Part shown: positions 20,410 through 31,461 of the stretch, one piece after another | How the letters are laid out: each line of letters begins with the position of its first letter | Numbering within the stretch: position 1 is the stretch's first letter | Made by a program: the position numbers and the translations under genes | The notes under the pieces: model-generated | Told to the model about the DNA's origin: nothing | What the model saw: only the letters and a program-made list of their open reading frames with translations | The model's database searches: none | DNA from: Tritrichomonas musculus | Lineage: Eukaryota; Parabasalia; Tritrichomonadida; Tritrichomonadidae | Direction of reading: 5' to 3' | Length of the DNA stretch: 64,000 bases | Assembly: GCA_039105265.1 (NCBI GenBank) | Contig: JAPFFF010000006.1 | Span: 2,666,001 to 2,730,000, forward strand

Positions 20410-22410
20410 TTATGGTCTATCCAAAATGTCTGGTACTTGACGACCCTTATAAAATTCTACAACATAATTTGCATTCTCGGCAATTTTTTCTGGATAAAGT
20501 CCAAAGTGCTTATATACGTCTGGTGCAGGAGCAGAAACGCCATATGTTGGAACGCCAAGATGTTGGTGTGAATATTTCTCCCATGGATAAGGAACGCTGG
20601 CTTCGATTGAAACAATTGGAACGCCCTTTGGAAAAACTGATCTCTTATATTCTAATGGTTGTCTGTCATATAAGTCCATGCATGGCATTGAAACAACAGT
20701 AACAGGATATTTAAGTAATTCTGCAGCTTTGAGGGCCAAATCTAATTCTGTTCCGTTTGAAACAAGAATAAGTTGTGGATTTTCAGCCTTCTTAATAACA
20801 TAAGCACCTTTCAATGTTCCTTCATAAGATGATCCTGGAATAGGTGGAGTGTTTTGACGAGAAAGAATGAGGCAGCATGGTCTGCTTGGTCCGCAGAATA
20901 TTTCTGTATAGCAAGCGTTGACTTCCATTTGGCAAGCTGGTCTGAAAACGCTTACTCCTGGCATTACACGAAGCTGGGCCATGCCTTCAACAGGTTGATG
21001 TGTTGGTCCATCTTCACCAACACCAATTGAATCGTGTGTGAAAATCATAAGTTCACGCAAATGTTCAAGAGCTGCAATACGAACTGCGGGCAAGAGATAG
21101 TTGTAAAAAACAAAGAAAGTGGATGTGAATGGAATAAGTCCTTTGAATCCATAAAATTGAATTCCATTTGCAATAGCTTGCATTGCATGTTCACGAATAC
21201 CGAATTCGATATATCTTCCATCACGTTGGCTTGGTGTAAATAATTTTTCTCCCTTTAAAGTAGTGTTAGTTGATGGAGTCAAATCTGCAGAGCCGCCAAT
21301 AAGACCAGGAGCATGTTGAGCAACAATGTTAAGAGCAACTCCAGATGGAACGCGTGTTCCTTTTGTGCTTTCATCGATCTTTGGCATAAATTTGTCAAAT
21401 TCTTCATATGAAAACTTGCCTTCCATAATTGTATGAAGAAGTTTGAAATCATCATGGTATTTCTTATCATATTCAGCATACTTAAAATTCCATTGTTCAA
21501 CTTTCTTGGCAGTCCTCTCTCGAACTTTTGCATAATAATCATAAACTTCTTTTGAAACTACAAAGAATTCTTCTGGATTGAATCCAAGAGCTTTCTTAAG
21601 CTCAACTAATTGTGGATCTGTAAGTGGGGCACCGTGAACTGCGTTTGTGTTAGCAACTGGACTTCCATATCCAATTGTTGTATTAAGGGTGATAAGGACT
21701 GGTTGATTTTTAACCTTAAGTGCTTCATTGATTGCATTTTCGATTTCTTTGTAATCTGTATCTGCGTTTTTAACATAAATTGTATGCCATCCAAAAGCTC
21801 TGAAGCGTGCTGAAACATCTTCTGTAAATGTCAAGTCAGTGCTACCATCAATTGTAATGTGATTGCTGTCGTATAAAACAATTAAGTTATCAAGCTTTTG
21901 GAAACCGGCAATAGAAGCAGCTTCTGATGAAATACCTTCCATCATATCACCATCAGATGCAAAGCACCAAACTTTGTGTGTAAATAGTTCAAGATCTGGC
22001 TTGTTGAATTTAGCAGCAATGAAATGTTGTGCAATTGATAATCCAACTGCGTTTGTAATTCCTTGACCTAATGGACCTGTAGTAACTTCTACTTCTGGGA
22101 GAACTCTATGTTCAGGATGTCCTGGTGTTTTGCTTTTATATTGACGGAATTGTTTGATATCATCCAATGAAACGATGTTAGAATGGAGATGAAGTAATGA
22201 GTAATAAAGTGCTGAAGCATGTCCACAACTGAGAACAAATCGATCACGGTTAAGCCAATTTGGAGCAAATTCAAGAAATCTGGTCCATAAAATATGTGCT
22301 GCTGGTGCAAGGCCAAGTGGAGCTCCAGGATGGCCAGATTTTGCTTTCTGAATCATATCAGCAGAAAGAACACGAATTGTATTCACACAAAGGGTATCAA
22401 TATCAGACAT
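20410..22410 (-). CDS. Transketolase, copy 1
   Basis: A full-length 666-aa thiamine-diphosphate enzyme that moves two-carbon ketol units between sugar phosphates in the non-oxidative pentose phosphate pathway. Visible motifs are SGHPGAPLG (25-33), TGPLGQG (111-117), the cofactor motif SDGDMMEG...EA (152-163) continuing to DSNHITIDG (181-189), the pyrimidine-domain EFGIREHAM with the cofactor-activating Glu, and HDSIGVGEDGPTHQP for substrate binding. All three domains are complete, and length matches the family (620-680 aa). There is no targeting peptide, so it is probably cytosolic. The stop overlaps TAAA and an initiator motif lies 11 nt upstream of the ATG. A paralogue lies 3.3 kb upstream on the same strand. 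Confidence 0.97.
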   Translation of the reverse strand: MSDIDTLCVNTIRVLSADMIQKAKSGHPGAPLGLAPAAHILWTRFLEFAPNWLNRDRFVLSCGHASALYYSLLHLHSNIVSLDDIKQFRQYKSKTPGHPEHRVLPEVEVTTGPLGQGITNAVGLSIAQHFIAAKFNKPDLELFTHKVWCFASDGDMMEGISSEAASIAGFQKLDNLIVLYDSNHITIDGSTDLTFTEDVSARFRAFGWHTIYVKNADTDYKEIENAINEALKVKNQPVLITLNTTIGYGSPVANTNAVHGAPLTDPQLVELKKALGFNPEEFFVVSKEVYDYYAKVRERTAKKVEQWNFKYAEYDKKYHDDFKLLHTIMEGKFSYEEFDKFMPKIDESTKGTRVPSGVALNIVAQHAPGLIGGSADLTPSTNTTLKGEKLFTPSQRDGRYIEFGIREHAMQAIANGIQFYGFKGLIPFTSTFFVFYNYLLPAVRIAALEHLRELMIFTHDSIGVGEDGPTHQPVEGMAQLRVMPGVSVFRPACQMEVNACYTEIFCGPSRPCCLILSRQNTPPIPGSSYEGTLKGAYVIKKAENPQLILVSNGTELDLALKAAELLKYPVTVVSMPCMDLYDRQPLEYKRSVFPKGVPIVSIEASVPYPWEKYSHQHLGVPTYGVSAPAPDVYKHFGLYPEKIAENANYVVEFYKGRQVPDILDRP

Positions 22411-22417
22411 ATGATAA

Positions 22418-22423
22418 AAGTGA
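22418..22423 (-). promoter_or_regulatory. Initiator-like element of transketolase 1
   Basis: TCACTT on the minus strand matches the trichomonad initiator TCA(+1)Y(T/A). Its A lies 11 nt upstream of the start codon, within the short 5' leaders known in these organisms. Confidence 0.6.
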
Positions 22424-23986
22424 TATGTGTTCTGAATTTTTGAATTAATAAATTCTTTGAAGAAAATTTCAATAACAATATTTCAAAATACATTGAATTT
22501 TTTATAAAATTAAATGGTATAGAAGAAATTATATTTATTAAATAATAGCAAATATTCTTTTTTGATGAAAATTAAGAATAAATAAAAATCAATTGATAAG
22601 CCATGGCTAGATTTTGAATTTTATATAGAAAAAGTTTATTCCAATTGAATAGATTTGGAATAGATATGGAATAGCTCCCTAATGGTCAGCCAGATATGTT
22701 TTGAAAAAAAAATTAAATCTAAATGTGGTTTCGTAACTTTTAATTCAATTATTAATTGATTTTATTCATTAACAGCATTTTATTTGGTAAGCAAATTGAA
22801 ACTCAAACTTTTTAATTGTTAAAAAGTTTTCCATTTGCTAAATTTTTCAAAATATTTATAACTTTTTAATTGTTAATGTACAACTTTTTAATATTCTCCT
22901 TCCCAAAAAAAATGTAAATTATTCAATATTGAATTAACTCATAGAATAAATAATTCAATAGAGCATTTTTCGGAAAAAGTTTTGGTGAAAAATAAAAAAA
23001 TTTGGCCTCAACGATTAAATCTTATTTTATTCAAAATTTTATAGATTTTTTAATCCTATGATTTCTATCTGTAAAAAAAACAAAATCGATAAGATTTCAT
23101 AAAAATATTATTATCAAATCATTTAAAATATATATCTATATAAATTTAATATTTTAATTTATTTTTAAAAACGATATTTATGCATATTTTATTTGTGAAA
23201 TCTCATTGAATTTATTCTTTTAAATTTGAAAGGAGAACCTTAAAGATGATTGCAAATTGGACACTTTTTTTTTTGACTATTTTTTTGAAAATCAATATCT
23301 CGATACTGGGATACATTATTTCATTGGCCATTCCAATATTTAAATATTTTCCTTGTATATACTTTTCAACTCATATATTTGAATGAAAAATATAAGGTTT
23401 AGCATGTATTTAATTCTTACCAATCATTACAAAGTGTGCGTTTTATTTATGAATTAGAATTATGAGTTAGCTTATTTTTCATACATAATCTTATGTATTT
23501 CTAGTATATGAAGTTCAAATTTAGCTGATATAAAGAATTATCAATTTTACCAATACAAAAAAACGAATCAAAGGATTTGGTTTAAAGCAAATAAGAAAGC
23601 GAACATTTTTCATTATAAATTTAGATTTCCATCAATTTTTAAGTTGAAAATAATGATCTGTAATTTATTAAGTTGAAAATAATCTTATGAAGTTCAATTT
23701 GTCGTGTGATTGTCTAATTGTCTTAAATAAAAGATGATTAAATATAGTTATATAGGGAAAAAAAAATTCAACTGAGGGATTCTCATCAAATTAATATATT
23801 TTCTTAATCATATACACACATAACAAATATATTAGTTTGGAAAGTTTCTAACCCTTTTTAAATACAGCTATATGTTTTTGACAAATAAGGATAATCAGAA
23901 AAAAGAATGAGTTCATATAAACTTTTTCAGTAAAACTAAAATCCCATTGTTAGTAGAAAAAGTTGGCAAATTCTTCTGTCCTAGGT
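22424..23986. other. 1.56-kb intergenic spacer, nothing recognised
   Basis: AT-rich sequence between divergently oriented genes (transketolase 1 and the coiled-coil gene). There are no open frames of interest, and no repeat pair or RNA gene was found. It probably holds both promoters. Confidence 0.5.
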
Positions 23987-25312
23987 ATGACAACTGATGA
24001 TGATATTGCAACTTTAAAGAAAGCATTAAGCGTAAAACAAGCAGAAAATGATGAAGTATATCGTCAAATCCAAGCTGAGTCAAATAATTATCAGAAACTT
24101 TTTGAAATTCGCCAAAGGATAGATGATATAAAGTCATTAAACGAAGATGACCAAAATTCATACCAAAAAGAACAGAAAAAACTTATTAAGCAAATCGATA
24201 AAATTAAAAAAAAAATTAATGGATTCGAAAAAACCGAAGTTAAAAAGGTGATGTCTATCAACACAGTTAAACTCACGGCTCTAGAAGTTAGTCTCAACAC
24301 TAGTGTTGATAAAATGATAAAAACTGATAATAAGCTTGCTGAATTAAAAGAAAATTCAAAAGATAAAATTTTTCAAATCCAAGAAATGGACAAGAATATC
24401 GAAAATTTGGAAAAATTTGTATCAAAATATGAAACCATCAGTAATTCTATCACAAATACTCACTTAAATATAAATTTTTTACTTGTTGATCTTGAAAGTC
24501 ATGTTACTACGCTTCAATACCATATTACGAATACACGTCAAAGAACATCTGATCTGAAAGTTACTTTGGATGAACTCATTACACAAAAAGCAATTCAACA
24601 ACAACAAATCGAAGATTTTGAACAGGATTCTGAAACTCCACTTACAACAGTAATGCCGAATCTTTATTCGCTAAAAATGACGGAGATCAATCAATTAATA
24701 TCAGAATGTCAAGAATTTGACTTTCAAAATAATAAAGCAATTAATAAATTAAATGAAATACGAAGCCAAATTAAGCAAGAAGAAGAAGCTTTCAAAGAGC
24801 AAAAGAAAGGATTACTGGACACCATTCAAAAATTGAATGATGATTCAAATTCGATTTTAACACAAATAGAAAATTCAAAAACCCAACATAAAACACAAAT
24901 AATAAAAACAAAACAACTTCAAGAACAGTTAAAATTAAAGATCAAGGATATGCAAAATGCAATCCTAAAGACAAGATCAAAAGATCCTTCCATATCAACA
25001 ATTTCAGAGAAACTTGAGAAAGAATGGAGTAATCACCAGGCCACACTTGATGTATATCAAAAATGGCAAAATATACTAGAGAAAGATCGAGTTATACTAG
25101 AGAAAAAAATTAAAGTTATTGCCGAATTGAAAGAACTTTGCCCTTTAAATTCAAAAGTAAAAACAGAAGTTGGAGTTCAAGAGTTTCTCTTTCTATTTGA
25201 CGTTGCATACACACAAAATAGAGACATGGGAAAAGATTTACAGCTTTTGATGAAAGAAAAAGAAGAACTTGAGAAAGAAAATAAAGAATTAAAAAAACAA
25301 ATCTCTAAATGA
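23987..25312 (+). CDS. Coiled-coil protein of unknown function
   Basis: A 441-aa protein starting at the ATG at 23987 (MTTDDDIATLKKALSVKQ); the frame reaches 23963 only through a TTG. Nearly the whole length is heptad-patterned and rich in Lys, Glu, Gln and Asn, with breaks around residues 210-225 and 400-420 (EFLFLFDVAYTQNRD). It lacks transmembrane segments and enzyme motifs. Such proteins are often cytoskeletal, axonemal or intraflagellar-transport parts in flagellates, but no family-specific motif was found. It lies between the two transketolases, on the opposite strand. Confidence 0.8.
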   Translation: MTTDDDIATLKKALSVKQAENDEVYRQIQAESNNYQKLFEIRQRIDDIKSLNEDDQNSYQKEQKKLIKQIDKIKKKINGFEKTEVKKVMSINTVKLTALEVSLNTSVDKMIKTDNKLAELKENSKDKIFQIQEMDKNIENLEKFVSKYETISNSITNTHLNINFLLVDLESHVTTLQYHITNTRQRTSDLKVTLDELITQKAIQQQQIEDFEQDSETPLTTVMPNLYSLKMTEINQLISECQEFDFQNNKAINKLNEIRSQIKQEEEAFKEQKKGLLDTIQKLNDDSNSILTQIENSKTQHKTQIIKTKQLQEQLKLKIKDMQNAILKTRSKDPSISTISEKLEKEWSNHQATLDVYQKWQNILEKDRVILEKKIKVIAELKELCPLNSKVKTEVGVQEFLFLFDVAYTQNRDMGKDLQLLMKEKEELEKENKELKKQISK

Positions 25313-25733
25313 ACGGGACAAATAAGCATTCAAAAAGTGTTTGATATGAAAATTTCAAATTATTTATTGATAAAGATGAACAAGTTCATATTGTCTTTAT
25401 CGATGAATACTTTTTTTGATTTTTGACGAATATATATGATATTTTTCCCCTTTTTTTCCAACTTTGTTATTGATTAGAAAGCAATGGATCTGCTCAATTG
25501 CATTATCTTAGAATTTATTATTAGCGTTGTATTTTTTTCAAATTAATGTCAATAGTTATTCAATTGTATATAATAAAATAACATTAAGATATATTAATTT
25601 TTGGTAAAAAAGCATTTCCAATTTTTTTGACTTCTTCAGAAATTTTCTATGGATTTTTTTTATTTTGAATAGATTGTCAAAAATACAATTGAATTGGATA
25701 AAAATAAACTTTTATAAATAAACACATCAAAAA
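25313..25733. other. Convergent 3' spacer, nothing recognised
   Basis: About 420 bp between the 3' ends of the coiled-coil gene and transketolase 2. T-rich tracts only. Confidence 0.5.
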
Positions 25734-27737
25734 TTAAAATGGCTTTTCAACAAGATCTGGAACCGGATGACACTTATAGTATTCAACAACACGATTTGCT
25801 TTTTCTGCAATTTTATCTGGAACAAGTCCAAAATGTTCATAAATTTTTGCAGCTGGAGCCGAAAGTCCGTAGGAATCAACACCAATATGTAAATGCGAGT
25901 GTCCCTCCCATGAAAATGCAATTCCCGCTTCAACAGAAACAACTGGCACTCCAGCAGGGAAAACTGATCTCTTATATTCGAGTGGTTGACTGTCAAACAA
26001 TGCCATGCAAGGCATTGACACAACTGTTACTGGATATTTGAGTAATTCAGATGCTTTGACTGCCAACATAAGTTCTGTTCCTGTTCCTACAAGAATAAGT
26101 TTTGGATCATCAACTTTCTTGACTGGGTAAGCACCTCTGAGGGCTCCTTCATAAGAAGCTCCTGGAACAGGTGGAGCGCTCTGTCGTGAAAGGATGAAGG
26201 CTGATGGTCTGGATGGACCGCATAATGCTTCAGTATAGCATGCATTGACTTCTACTTGACAAGCTGGACGGAAAACATTAACTCCAAGTTGAGCACGAAG
26301 CTGTACAATGCATTCGACAGGTTGGTGTGTTGGACCATCTTCGCCAACGCCAATTGAATCATGAGTGAGTACCATTAGAACACGAAGCTTTTCGAGGGCT
26401 GCAACACGGATTGCTGGTAAAAGGTATTGGTAAAAGACTAAGAATGTAGCTGTGAATGGAACCAAGCCTTTGAATCCGTAATATGCAATACCATTAGAAA
26501 TAGATTGCATAGAATGCTCACGAATTCCGAATTCAATGAATCTTCCTGCTCTATAATCTGGCTGGAATATTCTTTCACCTTTAAGTGTAACACCGTTGGA
26601 TGAGGATAAGTCAGCTGATCCACCAATAAGTCCTGGAACATGCTTGGCTACAATATTTAAAGCAACTCCTGATGATACGCGTGTTGCAGCTCCAAGTTCA
26701 TCAACCTTTGGCATGAAACTGCTAAAATCATCATAATGGAAATCACCATCGATAATTTTTTGAAGAAGTTTAAAGTCTTCACTATACTTCTTTTGATATT
26801 CAGCATATTTGTTATTCCATTCTTCTTGTTTTTTCAGGTTGTTCTGGTATATTTTAGCGTAATAATCGTAAACTTCTTGTGGGACTTTGAAAGATTCATT
26901 TGGATTGAAGCCAAAATTCTTTTTGATAGCTATTAATTGCTCATCATTAAGAGGTGATCCATGAACTTTTGGTGTATCAGCCATGACGCTTCCATATCCA
27001 ATTGTTGTATTAAGTTTAATAAGAACAGGCTGATTTTTGATCTTAAGTGCTTCATTAATTGCCTCTTCGATTTCTTTTAGATCTTCATTAGCATTATTAA
27101 CAGTCATCGTGTACCAGCCAAAAGATTGGAAACGCTTTGAAACATCTTCAGTAAATGTAATATCAGTGTTTCCATCAATTGTTATATGGTTACTGTCGTA
27201 AAAAACAATTAAATTATCAAGTTTTTGGCATCCAGCAAATGAAGCAGCTTCAGATGAAATACCTTCCATCATGTCACCATCAGATGCAATGCACCAAACT
27301 TTGTGTGTGAACAATTCAATATCTGGCTTGTTGAATTTAGCAGCAAGGTAATGTTGAGCAACTGATAAACCTACTGCATTTGTAATTCCTTGTCCTAGAG
27401 GACCTGTAGTAACTTCTATTTCAGGAACTGTATGATGTTCAGGATGACCAGGTGTCTTGCTTTGATATTGACGGAATTGCTTAAGGTCATCCATTGTTAA
27501 AATGTTTGCGTAAATATGAAGTAATGAATAATAAAGTGCTGAAGCATGACCACAACTGAGAACAAATCGATCCCTATTGATCCAATTGGGCACAAATTCA
27601 TAGAATTTGCTCCATAAAACATGAGCGGCAGGTGCAAGCCCAAGTGGAGCTCCAGGATGGCCAGATTTTGCTTTATTAATCATATCCATAGAAAGGATAC
27701 GAATAGAATTGGCACAAAGGTTATCAATATTAGTCAT
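25734..27737 (-). CDS. Transketolase, copy 2
   Basis: A 667-aa complete transketolase, clearly paralogous to copy 1 (most positions identical along the whole length) and on the same strand. The same motifs are present: SGHPGAPLG, TGPLGQG, SDGDMMEG, DSNHITIDG, EFGIREHSM and HDSIGVGEDGPTHQP. Differences are spread over the middle domain and surface positions. No cofactor residue is lost, so both copies should be active. Duplication followed by divergence is the simplest origin. Two initiator-like motifs lie upstream of the ATG. Unlike copy 1, its stop does not overlap TAAA. Confidence 0.97.
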   Translation of the reverse strand: MTNIDNLCANSIRILSMDMINKAKSGHPGAPLGLAPAAHVLWSKFYEFVPNWINRDRFVLSCGHASALYYSLLHIYANILTMDDLKQFRQYQSKTPGHPEHHTVPEIEVTTGPLGQGITNAVGLSVAQHYLAAKFNKPDIELFTHKVWCIASDGDMMEGISSEAASFAGCQKLDNLIVFYDSNHITIDGNTDITFTEDVSKRFQSFGWYTMTVNNANEDLKEIEEAINEALKIKNQPVLIKLNTTIGYGSVMADTPKVHGSPLNDEQLIAIKKNFGFNPNESFKVPQEVYDYYAKIYQNNLKKQEEWNNKYAEYQKKYSEDFKLLQKIIDGDFHYDDFSSFMPKVDELGAATRVSSGVALNIVAKHVPGLIGGSADLSSSNGVTLKGERIFQPDYRAGRFIEFGIREHSMQSISNGIAYYGFKGLVPFTATFLVFYQYLLPAIRVAALEKLRVLMVLTHDSIGVGEDGPTHQPVECIVQLRAQLGVNVFRPACQVEVNACYTEALCGPSRPSAFILSRQSAPPVPGASYEGALRGAYPVKKVDDPKLILVGTGTELMLAVKASELLKYPVTVVSMPCMALFDSQPLEYKRSVFPAGVPVVSVEAGIAFSWEGHSHLHIGVDSYGLSAPAAKIYEHFGLVPDKIAEKANRVVEYYKCHPVPDLVEKPF

Positions 27738-27745
27738 CTTAAAAT

Positions 27746-27756
27746 AAATGAAATGA
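27746..27756 (-). promoter_or_regulatory. Initiator-like elements of transketolase 2
   Basis: Two adjoining TCATTT motifs on the minus strand fit TCA(+1)Y(T/A). The nearer one puts its A 12 nt upstream of the start codon, almost the spacing seen for copy 1. Confidence 0.55.
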
Positions 27757-29312
27757 ATCTAATTGAAATTCAATGATATTCAATTAAACAATCATCAAAG
27801 AACAGCCTAACTATTTAATTTTTTCAAATATTTGAGAGATGTGTTCTAATTTATTTAAATTGTTTGTTTTGAAAAAGATTTTATTATTTATTCAAAATTT
27901 TAAATTTGAATTTAATTTTTCAGTTATTCATATAAAATAATGTCTGGCGTTTCACAAAAAAAAAAAATGTAAAGTGACAAAACAGAAGATTAAAAATATT
28001 AATGGAATTAATATTTTGATTATGTTTACTTAGGAATTTGCGAGAAAAGAAAAGTGAATTAGAATAAATAGGCTATTAAAAAACTGGTACTCCAGATGTT
28101 AATTCTAGTGGCCAATTCAACAAGTTTGATTCAATAGTAACATCAATGGCTAATCAGACACTGATTTTAAAAAGCAATAAAATATGAGATAAAATAGATT
28201 GAGAAAAAATTTGCAATATATCAATATTGATAATTAAACATGAATAAAGAAGTTCAGAAATAAATTCAAAGAAATACTTATCAATATTTCTCGAGCCATG
28301 GCTTCTTCATTTAAAACTATCAAAATTTGGTTAATTTTTAAAGCTTCCTCTCCGTAGGTATGATTCAATTTTTTGAATAGTTTCAACCATCTTTTCAATT
28401 GAAATGGCTATTAATTCAATGTTAATTTAATGAATATATTATATGAATATATTAATTAGTAATTATTTAATAATTCCATTGTTTAATTAAAAAATTAAAA
28501 TAATTTACATTTTTTGTAAATCTAACTTTATTATTAGGTAATTCGAGAAAAAATTTGTTAAATCTTGTTTTAACTGCAATGGACGTATCAGTTAATAAGA
28601 TTTTCATTGGTTTTAAAGCAAAATTAATTGTTTCGTATGTGCTTTAAACTTTAAAGGATTTATGTAAAATTGCTCAAAGCCTTGTTTAAAAAGCAAAAAA
28701 AAAAAATTCTTATTAGGATTTGTGCTTGTTAGGTGTTTTTTAAGTAATTTTAAATAAAAAAAAAAAAAATTCTATATGAATAATATTTCATATGAAACAA
28801 CAGAATAATTATTCAAAAAATGGACCAAAAATGAAAACTGTATTTTATTTGAACACCTTATTTTATAAATTATTTGATCTTTATTTAACTATTTTTTTTG
28901 TAAATCTACAAAAATAAAACTATTAAAAGGTACTAAAAGATTAGATATACAAATCAGATGGCTACGCATGCTCTTTATGTATATGGGTCAAATCAGAATT
29001 CAAATATTATATGTAAAAAAAATGAATATGATATGTTATATGAAAATTGTGTACGTTAGTACGTTTATTAAGAATTCAATCTTCACAAATATTTAAGCAT
29101 GTTAATAACATGATGTTATCAACCACATCAATAATTAAAGTCAAGAAAACTATTAAGATTGATAATGCACAAAATAAAGTAAGTAATTCATACATTTTAA
29201 AATAGTTACTGGTAAAACATATCATTAATGCTTTAATTAAGAATATTTATACAATTTATAATATTTTATTTTATCATTAAAACAATAATTATAATAAATT
29301 TATTATGATATC
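27757..29312. other. 1.55-kb intergenic spacer, nothing recognised
   Basis: AT-rich sequence with short A and T runs. No gene, inverted-repeat pair or RNA gene was identified. Confidence 0.5.
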
Positions 29313-30416
29313 TCATGATGCTGGCTTTTTTGTGTCAGTTTTTGGTTCAGTTTTATCTTCTTTGGCGAGCATCATGTTTTCGTTTTCATCATATATCCGT
29401 TCAAGCATTGTTTGTCTTCCGATATCTTGCTCAACTAATTTAAGCCAACGATTCCAGTTTCTTGTATTTCTTTGCATTTCTTTTCTCATTTTGTCAGCGC
29501 TATTCTTTGTTTCATCTGAAGGCTTCAATCTTAGCAGCGTCATAGAAAGCCTTTTCATTTGCTCTTTTTCTATTTCTTTTCTCATTTCAGCATTAAGTTT
29601 TTCTCTTCTGTCATCAATAAATTCTCGTTCCATTTTTCTACGGCATGTTTCATCTCTTAATTGAGATGCTCTAGTTGGACGATCTGGTACAAAATTTTTC
29701 CATTTTTCTCTGTTTATTTGTTTTTCTTCTTCCAACCATGCTCGTTGTTCTTCTTTTGCAGATTCAATTTCGCCTTGCAAGTATGACTGTCTTTCTTCTT
29801 TTTCTTTTCGAAGTTTCTCTGCTTCTCTTTCGAATCTTCGTCTTCTTCTTTCTTCTTTTCTCATAGCCTCAAAAATTTCTTTATCTTGCTGCTTTTCCAT
29901 TTCTTCTTTTGCTTTCCTCCTTTCTTCTTCTTCTCTATAGTACATTTTTGGTGGTTTGAAATTTTTCTTTGGTTCAGGTTTCTGTGGGTAAAATTCGTCT
30001 AATACATCTTGCCTATGCTTTATAATTAGTAAATCCTGTTCAAAAGGCGTTTTACCACATAGTTCTCGTTTATATGCATTTCTTTTGAAGTTTTCCGGAT
30101 TGCATTTCCTAGGTTTAGGTCTAGGTGGCGGCACGTATTCTGGTTCTGGAGGGAGTTGAATTTTCACGGAATAAAACATTGACGGTATATTATTTGGAAT
30201 AACTTTTCGATCAAATTTTGGGTATTTTGGCAATAACGGCTTAGTTGGAACTGGTTTTTCTCCTAATTTAATAACCGTATAATCATTCATTGTTTCAGGA
30301 ACTGGAACTTCCTCCGAAAGTGAAGAATCAGAATCTTCGATATCAGAGCCTGAATATTGATCGTCGCAAAAAAAGACTCGATAAATCCTATCTAATGGTA
30401 TTTTGGGTTTGAGCAT
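29313..30416 (-). CDS. Charged coiled-coil protein of unknown function
   Basis: A 367-aa protein from the ATG at 30416. The N-terminal third is acidic then proline-rich (PPEPEYVPPPRPKPRK). Residues 155-300 form a long helix very rich in Glu, Arg and Lys (EEERRKAKEEMEKQQ), and a short Trp-containing region follows (NTRNWNRWLKLVEQD). No enzyme motif is present. The architecture resembles cilia- or cytoskeleton-associated coiled-coil proteins, but no family is recognised. It is head-to-head with the two-TM gene, with only 97 bp between their ATGs. Confidence 0.75.
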   Translation of the reverse strand: MLKPKIPLDRIYRVFFCDDQYSGSDIEDSDSSLSEEVPVPETMNDYTVIKLGEKPVPTKPLLPKYPKFDRKVIPNNIPSMFYSVKIQLPPEPEYVPPPRPKPRKCNPENFKRNAYKRELCGKTPFEQDLLIIKHRQDVLDEFYPQKPEPKKNFKPPKMYYREEEERRKAKEEMEKQQDKEIFEAMRKEERRRRRFEREAEKLRKEKEERQSYLQGEIESAKEEQRAWLEEEKQINREKWKNFVPDRPTRASQLRDETCRRKMEREFIDDRREKLNAEMRKEIEKEQMKRLSMTLLRLKPSDETKNSADKMRKEMQRNTRNWNRWLKLVEQDIGRQTMLERIYDENENMMLAKEDKTEPKTDTKKPAS

Positions 30417-30513
30417 TTTGGATAGTTTTAAAGATTAACGTACTATTTTAAATTTGATTTTTAACTTTTTGTTTTAATTTTTATCATTTTATATATCGCT
30501 AAAGCAACTTAAG
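30417..30513. promoter_or_regulatory. Compact bidirectional promoter region
   Basis: Only 97 bp separate two divergent start codons. On the plus strand TCATTT at 30484-30489 fits the trichomonad initiator for the downstream gene, 28 nt before its ATG. No equally good motif was seen for the minus-strand gene. Confidence 0.5.
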
Positions 30514-31116
30514 ATGACTACGCATGACTCAATGATCAAATTGATGGAAAATCTCAAAAATGGAAGTTACCCTTTTGTCGTAAAATCTGGTAAAAACAAA
30601 TCTTATGTTCTTAAATTTCGATCTTCCAAAGCTATTTTTTGCTTAGTCCTAAGCATATTATCATTAATAATTTTTCTCTTATGCCTTATCTTGTATGATT
30701 ATAAATCAAAAATCAATACTTTATTTTTATTGCCTTTCGTTGTATTTTTTGTAATTGCAGCACAAACAGGAATTTTTCACAAACTTACCATCTTCTATAT
30801 TAATGACAGTCAATCATATAAATGGAAGTATAAAAAAAGATTTTTTTTCAAAAAAAAACTTGTAGATAAAGCTGATTTATCAAAACTTTACATTAAAATT
30901 AATAAAATGAAAGGATATAAAAAAGAGCTTAGATATTATTTGGTAATTGGTGGAAATGGTATTGACCCTATTCCAATCAGCTCTGCAACGTATAACCTTG
31001 ATTTAATTAGATCTATTGGACAAAAAATGTCAGCAATTTCTTTACCGATTAAGTTGAATTTTTTCGATGTTGAAGATTTCCCTAGTTATCACCAAATTGA
31101 ATATAAACCATCATAA
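30514..31116 (+). CDS. Two-transmembrane protein of unknown function
   Basis: A 200-aa protein from the ATG at 30514. A basic N-terminus of about 36 residues is followed by two hydrophobic helices (about 37-59 and 65-83) forming a hairpin, and then by a roughly 115-residue soluble domain starting KLTIFYINDSQSYKWKYKKR, basic at first and beta-rich. A helical hairpin followed by a beta-rich cytosolic domain is reminiscent of PIG-H-like or PH-like membrane proteins, but no diagnostic residues support a name. It shares an intergenic promoter region with the coiled-coil gene. Confidence 0.7.
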   Translation: MTTHDSMIKLMENLKNGSYPFVVKSGKNKSYVLKFRSSKAIFCLVLSILSLIIFLLCLILYDYKSKINTLFLLPFVVFFVIAAQTGIFHKLTIFYINDSQSYKWKYKKRFFFKKKLVDKADLSKLYIKINKMKGYKKELRYYLVIGGNGIDPIPISSATYNLDLIRSIGQKMSAISLPIKLNFFDVEDFPSYHQIEYKPS

Positions 31117-31461
31117 TATGTTTTAATGTATTCCAAATTAATAATTAATGCATTTTTGCTATATATTTATGCCAATAATACAGCTTTGATTTTGCTTATT
31201 TTTTTCCCCACTATTATCTTTATACTCATAATAAGATTTTATATGAAGAAAGAGTTACAGAATTAATACATTTTTATCAATTAATTTGCATATATTGATA
31301 TTAGACGAAAGGTTTACTGCTTTGATATAAAATGCTAACATATATATATCATATTAAAATAATTAAGTTTGATTTACTCATACTTAAAAGATTAAAGCAT
31401 AGAGAAAGGAAAAACAATATAGACTGACCAGGACAATCCGTTTTTTTCCTTTTTTTTCCCC
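31117..31461. other. Convergent 3' spacer, nothing recognised
   Basis: About 345 bp of AT-rich sequence between convergent genes, with a C/T-rich stretch just after the stop of the minus-strand gene. Confidence 0.5.
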
